Shown here: one piece after another, positions 57,527 to 64,000 of the stretch
How positions within the stretch are numbered: position 1 is the stretch's first letter
How the letters are laid out: every line of letters starts with the position of its first letter
NCBI RefSeq assembly: GCF_014202415.1
Contig: NZ_JACHGR010000003.1
Span: forward strand, 186,001 to 250,000
Direction of reading: 5' to 3'
Source of the DNA: Tolumonas osonensis
GTDB taxonomy: Bacteria > Pseudomonadota > Gammaproteobacteria > Enterobacterales > Aeromonadaceae
DNA length: 64,000 nt
Notes under the pieces: model-generated
The model's input: only the letters and a program-made list of their open reading frames with translations
What the model was told of the DNA's origin: nothing
Database searches by the model: none
Translations under genes and position numbers: made by a program

Positions 57527-58684
57527 ATGAATAACTTCAGTTTTCGGAACCCGACCAGAATTCATTTCGGCAAAGGACAAATCGCAAAAATCAGAGAGGA
57601 AATTCCGGCTGACGCCCGCGTGCTGATCACCTATGGCGGTGGCAGTATCAAAAAAAATGGTGTTTTGGATCAGGTACATGCCGCCCTGGAAAACATCACT
57701 TTTTTTGAGTTTGGCGGCATTGAACCCAATCCGCATTTTGAAACGCTGATGAAAGCCGTTGAACTGGTAAAACAGGAAAAAATCACCTATCTGCTGGCGG
57801 TCGGCGGCGGGTCTGTCGTCGATGGCACCAAGTTCATCGCGGCAGCGGCAGAATACCCCAATGATCCGGTAGAAATGCTGCCTACCAAAGGTGCCCACAT
57901 CCGTAGCGCCCTGCCGCTGGGCTGTGTACTGACCTTACCGGCGACCGGCTCGGAAATGAACGGCAATGCCGTGATCACCCGCTGGGAAACCAAAGACAAG
58001 ACCGGCATTTTCTCCGAACTGATCCGTCCGGCGTTTTCCGTGCTGGATCCGGAAACTACCTACAGTCTGCCGCCCCGTCAGATCGGCAATGGCGTGGTCG
58101 ATGCTATCGTGCATATCGTCGAGCAGTACATGACCTATCCGGTGAACGGCAAAGTGCAGGATTACTATGCGGAAAGCCTGCTGAAAGTGCTGATGGAAGA
58201 AGGTCCGAAGGCGCTGCAGGATCCAACGAATTACGACGTGCGGGCCAATATCATGTGGGCGGCCACGCAGGCGCTGAACGGTACACTCAGCCTCGGCGTC
58301 CCCGGCGACTGGTCCATTCATGCCATTGGTCATCAGATCACCGCACTGTACGGGCTGGATCATGCCCAGACCCTGGCCATCGTGTTACCGGCGGTCTGGC
58401 AGCACAAAAAAGAACAGAAAAAGGCCAAGCTGCTGCAATACGCCAGCCATGTGCTCGGCATGACGGAGGGCGATGACGAGCAGCGCGCCACGCAGGCGAT
58501 TGAGAAAACCCGGGCGTTCTTTGAACTGATGGGCGTTCCGACCCGTTTCTCCGCCTATGGTCTGGATGAGAGCGTTATTCCGGCTGTAGTGGCCAAACTG
58601 AAGCAGCATGGCCGGCTGAAACTGGGTGAACATGGCGATATCACCCCGGACGCCGTTACCGAGCTGCTGCGACTGGCGCTGTAA
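57527..58684 (+). CDS. yqhD: NADPH-dependent aldehyde reductase / iron-type alcohol dehydrogenase, YqhD-like
   Basis: A 385-residue group III metal-dependent alcohol dehydrogenase. Coenzyme binding is in ITYGGGSIKKNGVLDQV and AVGGGSVVDGTKFIAA. Metal ligands fit the Asp and His of NGVVDAIVHIVEQY and the two His of GHQITALYGLDHAQTLAIVLPA. The wording follows E. coli YqhD closely throughout (FEFGGIEPNP, LTLPATGSEMN, DVRANIMWAATQALNG). YqhD detoxifies short aldehydes with NADPH. In E. coli its neighbour is the AraC-type YqhC; here it follows a GntR-type regulator. Confidence 0.92.
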   Translation: MNNFSFRNPTRIHFGKGQIAKIREEIPADARVLITYGGGSIKKNGVLDQVHAALENITFFEFGGIEPNPHFETLMKAVELVKQEKITYLLAVGGGSVVDGTKFIAAAAEYPNDPVEMLPTKGAHIRSALPLGCVLTLPATGSEMNGNAVITRWETKDKTGIFSELIRPAFSVLDPETTYSLPPRQIGNGVVDAIVHIVEQYMTYPVNGKVQDYYAESLLKVLMEEGPKALQDPTNYDVRANIMWAATQALNGTLSLGVPGDWSIHAIGHQITALYGLDHAQTLAIVLPAVWQHKKEQKKAKLLQYASHVLGMTEGDDEQRATQAIEKTRAFFELMGVPTRFSAYGLDESVIPAVVAKLKQHGRLKLGEHGDITPDAVTELLRLAL

Positions 58685-58701
58685 TTTCGACTGCCACTCC
58701 C

Positions 58702-58998
58702 CTATTGCCGGAAAGGACGCTCTTTTCCGGCAATCCCGCGATACCGGATCTTCATTCCCAGAATGATGCCAGCCAGAACCAGCGTGATACCATTGGCCGC
58801 AATCACCGCAATCTGTCCATTGATCACGCCATAGATACACCACAGCAAAACCCCAATGACAAATGCGACGTACATCAGCAATGAAATGCCGGAGACATCG
58901 CGGGTGCGCAAAATCTTGACCACCTGTGGAATAAAAGAGCCCGTAGTCAGACATCCTGCCATCAGTCCAACCAATTCTGTCAGTGAAACGTCCATCAT
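58702..58998 (-). CDS. SemiSWEET-type small sugar transporter
   Basis: A 98-residue membrane protein with three helices and the PQ-loop motif GSFIPQVVKILRTRDVSGISLLMYV, typical of bacterial SemiSWEETs, which dimerise to move sugars. It also has VGVLLWCIYGVINGQIAVIAANGITL-type sequence in helix 3. The start at 58998 is preferred over a Met at 59031, since GGGA lies 10 bases before it and the upstream codons fall in a terminator hairpin. It runs convergent to yqhD with 17 bases between stops, and an 11-bp stem (58703-58734) overlaps its stop codon. Substrate unknown. Confidence 0.85.
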   Translation of the reverse strand: MMDVSLTELVGLMAGCLTTGSFIPQVVKILRTRDVSGISLLMYVAFVIGVLLWCIYGVINGQIAVIAANGITLVLAGIILGMKIRYRGIAGKERPFRQ

Positions 58999-59013
58999 CA
59001 ATTCATTCCCTGT

Positions 59014-59044
59014 AAATAAAAAAGATGCCACCCGAAGGTGGCAT
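59014..59044 (-). terminator. Terminator between the GH4 gene and the SemiSWEET gene
   Basis: On the minus strand an 8-bp stem ATGCCACC/GGTGGCAT closed by the stable tetraloop TTCG is followed by CTTTTTTATTT. Its end is only 16 bases before the SemiSWEET start, leaving no room for a separate promoter after it. Confidence 0.85.
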
Positions 59045-59120
59045 TAATTAACTCCAAGAACAACTCATTTTCACACACACATTTCAGCAGGCTTTCCCCC
59101 TGACACCTGCTGCCGAACAA

Positions 59121-60461
<1,341 letters not shown>

Positions 60462-60509
60462 CTACGACTAATTAATTATTCAGCGATTAAGTTTTTAACT
60501 ATTTAACAA

Positions 60510-62096
60510 TTACGCATTCAACTTCATCAGATTTTCCATGCTGTCGCGAACCTGCGGCACAGACAAACCGATAATCACCTGAATTGCATCTTTATTTCTG
60601 ACCACACCATGCGCACCAATCTGACGGAATGTGGCATCATTCATAACCCGGTGTTCATCTTTAACACTGATACGCAAGCGGGTAGCACAGTTATTGACTT
60701 CGGCAATATTTTCACTGCCACCCAGCGCTTCCAGCAATTGCAGCGCCTGACCTTCATACGGATTATCATTATTTACTACTGATGAACCCTGCTGACGGTT
60801 TTTATAATCGGCTTTGGTGAACAGTTTAATATCTTCTGCTTCATCTTCACGGCCCGGTGTTTTTACATCGAAGCGGAGAATCAGATATTTAAAGCTGAAG
60901 AAGTAGATGACGGTAAACAGAGAGCCGATCATGATTTGCATCAGTACATTCATCGCATGATTGTGGAACATCGGCAGCCAGTTCTGCACCATGATTTCCA
61001 GTAAACCACCACCCATGTTGCCGACAATGCCATTCATATACATCACCGCGGCCATGGTCGCCGCCAGTACAGCATGGATAGCAAACAGGAACGGCGCCAC
61101 GAACAGGAAGGTAAACTCCAGCGGTTCCGTGATCCCCACCAGCACCGCAGTCAACACTGCCGGGATCAGCAGACCTGCCACTTTCTTCTTGTTCTCTGGT
61201 TTGGCGGTCATATACATGGCACCGGCAATACCAATCGCACCGAACATCTTGGAGTTGCCGTGCAGTGCAAACCCACCCTGCGGGAACAGCTCAATCAGCG
61301 GCTGGCTGGAGTTACTGAACTCCGCGATATGCTGGATCCAGTAAGCCTGAATACCACCTTCCACCACCGCCGGACCCAACACAAACGGACCATAGATAAA
61401 GTGATGCAGACCAGTCGGGATCAGAATGCGTTCCAGGAAGGTATAGATCCAGACACCGAATGCACCCGCCTGACTCAGGAACTCCTGCAGTGATGCAATA
61501 CCACCCTGCACTTTTGGCCACACCAGTGCGGTTAAGAACGCCAGTGGCAGCATAGCAATGAAACCAATAATGGTAACAAACGCGGTACCCTGGAAAATAC
61601 CCAGATAATCCGGCAGTTTTTTATCAAAATAGCGGTTATGAATATAAGTCATAATGGCCGCAATAAAGATAGAACCGATAATACTGGTATCTAATGTTTT
61701 AATACCGGCAATATTTGTTAATCCGCTGACGCCACCAATTGGTTGATTAAAATCAACACCAAATTCGGCACCCCAGGTCGTTAATATCGCACCGATAAAA
61801 TAATTAAATGTTAAATAAGAGACGATAACTGCCAAACAGGCCCGTGCATGCGCTGTTCTCGCCAGACCAATCGGCAAACCAATCGCGAAAATAATTGGCA
61901 TATTACGGAATACTGTCCAGCTGCCTTCCTGAATAATCATCCAGAGTTTAAACCAGACCGTATCAGAATTAGCAATCGAACCGACCAGTTGTGGATTGGT
62001 TAATAATATTGATATACCAGCCACGATTCCCGCAAAGGGAAATAACAATACGGGAGTAAACATGGCACCACCGAATCGTTGTAATAACTTTAGCAT
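60510..62096 (-). CDS. Alpha-glucoside PTS enzyme IICB
   Basis: Takes up and phosphorylates maltose-type alpha-glucosides. The 528-residue protein has an N-terminal EIIC domain of about ten helices (MLKLLQRFGGAMFTPVLLFPFAGI..., FLERILIPTGLHHFIYGPF, GITEPLEFTFLFVAPFLF) and a C-terminal EIIB domain with the phosphorylated Cys in NNCATRLRISVKD. There is no EIIA domain and no EIIA gene nearby, so it presumably takes phosphate from the glucose EIIA (Crr). It matches the AglA/MalB/GlvC group. First gene of the operon with the GH4 enzyme. Confidence 0.93.
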   Translation of the reverse strand: MLKLLQRFGGAMFTPVLLFPFAGIVAGISILLTNPQLVGSIANSDTVWFKLWMIIQEGSWTVFRNMPIIFAIGLPIGLARTAHARACLAVIVSYLTFNYFIGAILTTWGAEFGVDFNQPIGGVSGLTNIAGIKTLDTSIIGSIFIAAIMTYIHNRYFDKKLPDYLGIFQGTAFVTIIGFIAMLPLAFLTALVWPKVQGGIASLQEFLSQAGAFGVWIYTFLERILIPTGLHHFIYGPFVLGPAVVEGGIQAYWIQHIAEFSNSSQPLIELFPQGGFALHGNSKMFGAIGIAGAMYMTAKPENKKKVAGLLIPAVLTAVLVGITEPLEFTFLFVAPFLFAIHAVLAATMAAVMYMNGIVGNMGGGLLEIMVQNWLPMFHNHAMNVLMQIMIGSLFTVIYFFSFKYLILRFDVKTPGREDEAEDIKLFTKADYKNRQQGSSVVNNDNPYEGQALQLLEALGGSENIAEVNNCATRLRISVKDEHRVMNDATFRQIGAHGVVRNKDAIQVIIGLSVPQVRDSMENLMKLNA

Positions 62097-62446
62097 CTTT
62101 GTCGCTCCTCAATTTCCAGTATCAGTGACATGGAACGTCATCTCCATCGACTTATTCTTTTTGATGCAACTGAAACTTTTTCGTTTCAGATATGCTGTTG
62201 TGTAGTATCAATATAAAACCAATATGAATTTCAAAAAGCGACAACGATCACAAAGGTATTTCATTGGTATCAAAAATTCATATTGTGGTATCTGTTTGTG
62301 ACTATAAGTGGCCTATTAACGAACCTAACTAGATTAAATTGGTATTTAACTGGACACAATAAAGATACCAATTCAGCGATGGTATAAAATGATATTCCGC
62401 AAACAGACAATGACAGGGAGAAAAAACAGGGGAACAGGGAAAGGAA
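62097..62446 (-). promoter_or_regulatory. Control region of the alpha-glucoside PTS operon
   Basis: AT-rich, without a gene. It holds ATTGGTATC at 62263-62271, ATTGGTATT at 62338-62346 and the inverted GATACCAAT at 62364-62372. The last two make an inverted pair AATTGGTAT/ATACCAATT (62337-62345 and 62365-62373). Further GGTAT words are at 62255, 62287 and 62381. TTTGTGATCGTTGTCGC on the minus strand (62254-62238) and TTTGTGACTATAAG (62294-62307) are CRP-like half-sites. The gppA and PTS genes both read leftward, so this region is also downstream of gppA. Confidence 0.5.
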
Positions 62447-62468
62447 ACAAGCAGGGAACCCTGCTTGT
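62447..62468 (-). terminator. Probable terminator of gppA
   Basis: Stem ACAAGCAGGG/CCCTGCTTGT with a minimal loop, followed on the minus strand by TTCCTTTCCC, an interrupted U-tract. Confidence 0.5.
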
Positions 62469-62479
62469 CAGAATAAAAC

Positions 62480-63985
62480 TCAGATCGCCGACTCTTCAAT
62501 GACCGTTGGCCATCCCATGGCACACTGGCGCTGCGCTTCCTGCTGTAGTTCAGACGCTCGCAGATAATGCTCATTCAGCCAGCCCACCGGCAGCCGCAGC
62601 ACAAGTTGATCTTCATTAGCCTCCAGCGCAAAACGCGGTACGGAACCTTCGGTCCGGCGCATGCACAGGATGATAGCAAAACGCAGCAAACGGGCTAACC
62701 GGGTCGCCTGGCGCAGCGAAACGGCATTCTGCTTTTCCAGTACTTCCACTTTAAAGCTGTCCCGCTGGTTATAGACCAATGCCGATAAGAGTTGCTTCTG
62801 TGCCGGTGTAAAGCCAGGCATATCAATGTTATCAATGATATACGCCGCATGTTGTGGCGCCTTCTTATACTCGATGCAAAGGCCCAGCTCATGCAGCATG
62901 GCAGCCCAGCGCAACATCGGACGTCCGTACTGTTCGCTCAGTTGCCACTCTTTCTGTACCTGCTGAAAAGCATATAGCGCCGCATCGCGCACACGCTCCG
63001 CCTGAATGCGATCCATCTGATAACGGGTGATCAGACTGTCGGCTGTACGCTCACGCACATCGCAATCACGACGTTTCCCGATCATGCCGTAGATCAGTCC
63101 TTCGCGCAGGGCGCCGCCCGCCAGCGTCATATTACCAATTTGCAGTGTTTCAAAGATCGCAATCAGGATCGCCAGCCCCGACGGGAAAACACTCAGCCGC
63201 TCCGGCATCAGTCCCTGCAGCACCAGCATATCCAGATGACCGCAAGCAATGGTCTGGGCTTTCAGCTCATACAGTTTGGCCAGCGTTACCCGCTCACTGC
63301 GGCCCTGGGCAATCATGATCTCCTGCAGCGCCTGCACCGTACCGGACGCACCGACACAGCTTTCCCAGCCCAAGGTTTTATATTCTCCGGCAACACCTTG
63401 TAAAACCGCTTTCGCTGCATCAATCGCCGCGGTGAAGTTGGCCTCGTTCAGCAAACCATCGGCAAAATAACGCTTGATCCAGGTCACGCAGCCCATGTGC
63501 AGACTGTTCAGCAGTTTGGCTTGGTTGTTTTCGCCGATGACCAGCTCGGTGCTGGCCCCACCGATATCAATCACCAGACGATTACCTTCACCGCTGGAAG
63601 TCCACGAAACCCCCTGATAAATGGTACGGGCTTCATCTTCCCCGGTAATGATCTCGATATGATGCCCCAGCACCTGTTCGGCAATTCGCAAAAAGGAATC
63701 AACGTTACGGGCCAGACGTAAAGTCGCGGTACCAACCACCCGGACATTCTCTTTGGGCACGTCCTGCAACTGTTCCGCAAACAGACGCAGACAATCCCAG
63801 CCCCGCGCCATCGCCTCATGGCTCAGATTGTGTTCAGTGTCCAGACCAGCAGCCAGACGCACTTTACGTTTGACCTTGGCGACAGTACGGATGGCACCCG
63901 CCACTTCCCGTACCATCAGCATGTGAAAGCTGTTCGAGCCAAGATCAATAGCAGCATATAACGGTGATTGATCCACGAAAGACAT
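62480..63985 (-). CDS. gppA: Guanosine pentaphosphate phosphatase GppA (Ppx/GppA family)
   Basis: Converts pppGpp to ppGpp and may also degrade polyphosphate. The 501-residue protein begins LYAAIDLGSNSFHMLMVREVAG with the actin-like phosphate loop, then RKVRLAAGLD, GTATLRLARN, the second phosphate loop LVIDIGGASTELVIG, GASGTVQALQEIM, VFPSGLAILIAIFETL and the HD-like C-terminal helices with ELGLCIEYKKAPQHAAYI. These match E. coli GppA more closely than Ppx (for example APQHAAY and FTPAQKQLL). It stands at the window end with only 15 bases upstream, so its promoter is not visible. Confidence 0.94.
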   Translation of the reverse strand: MSFVDQSPLYAAIDLGSNSFHMLMVREVAGAIRTVAKVKRKVRLAAGLDTEHNLSHEAMARGWDCLRLFAEQLQDVPKENVRVVGTATLRLARNVDSFLRIAEQVLGHHIEIITGEDEARTIYQGVSWTSSGEGNRLVIDIGGASTELVIGENNQAKLLNSLHMGCVTWIKRYFADGLLNEANFTAAIDAAKAVLQGVAGEYKTLGWESCVGASGTVQALQEIMIAQGRSERVTLAKLYELKAQTIACGHLDMLVLQGLMPERLSVFPSGLAILIAIFETLQIGNMTLAGGALREGLIYGMIGKRRDCDVRERTADSLITRYQMDRIQAERVRDAALYAFQQVQKEWQLSEQYGRPMLRWAAMLHELGLCIEYKKAPQHAAYIIDNIDMPGFTPAQKQLLSALVYNQRDSFKVEVLEKQNAVSLRQATRLARLLRFAIILCMRRTEGSVPRFALEANEDQLVLRLPVGWLNEHYLRASELQQEAQRQCAMGWPTVIEESAI

Positions 63986-64000
63986 CCTGTCGTTAAGATT

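Overview
The window reads as a chromosomal segment of a gammaproteobacterium close to the Aeromonadales. Tolumonas is my best guess, inferred from gene content, moderate GC and protein resemblance; no search was run. Almost all of it is core genome. I see no insertion sequence, prophage, CRISPR array or rRNA operon.

Layout. Bases 1-7.2 kb hold an edge-truncated exported protein, prfC, a YitT-type membrane protein, rlmB-rnr and oxyR, all on the minus strand. A candidate Fur-repressed small RNA sits on the plus strand just before 3.05 kb. From 7.4 to 8.7 kb are a cytochrome b562, a lipoprotein and a small unknown protein. From 8.75 to 15.25 kb is the conserved block aroK-aroB-damX-dam-rpe-gph-trpS on the minus strand. 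From 15.5 to 25.6 kb lie a possible attenuator and dapA, a YqaB-like phosphatase, a divergent Hfq paralogue, mrcA, and pilMNOPQ. In most relatives pilQ runs straight into aroK. Here the two are about 10 kb apart and in opposite orientation, and inverting 15.3-25.6 kb would restore the usual order.

From 25.6 to 31.7 kb are rsmC, glgC-glgA, three tandem tRNA-Leu(CAG) genes and an rRNA uracil methyltransferase. From 31.8 to 41 kb is a complete galactose system: galETKM (Leloir pathway), a divergent GalR/GalS repressor with a perfect palindromic operator, and the mglBAC transporter. From 41.8 to 56.5 kb is the full 13-subunit complex I operon nuoA-N, with nuoC and nuoD fused. The last part carries a GntR-type regulator with a YqhD-like aldehyde reductase, a SemiSWEET, an alpha-glucoside PTS with a GH4 6-phospho-alpha-glucosidase, and gppA.

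The sugar genes form two units. Galactose enters by MglBAC, is processed by GalM-K-T-E, and UDP/glucose-phosphate pools feed GlgC/GlgA glycogen synthesis. Alpha-glucosides enter by the PTS IICB protein (EIIA must come from elsewhere) and are cleaved by the GH4 enzyme. A repeated ATTGGTAT motif links the GntR gene to the PTS promoter region. The strongest candidates for something undescribed are the Fur-box small RNA, the Hfq paralogue and the dapA leader.
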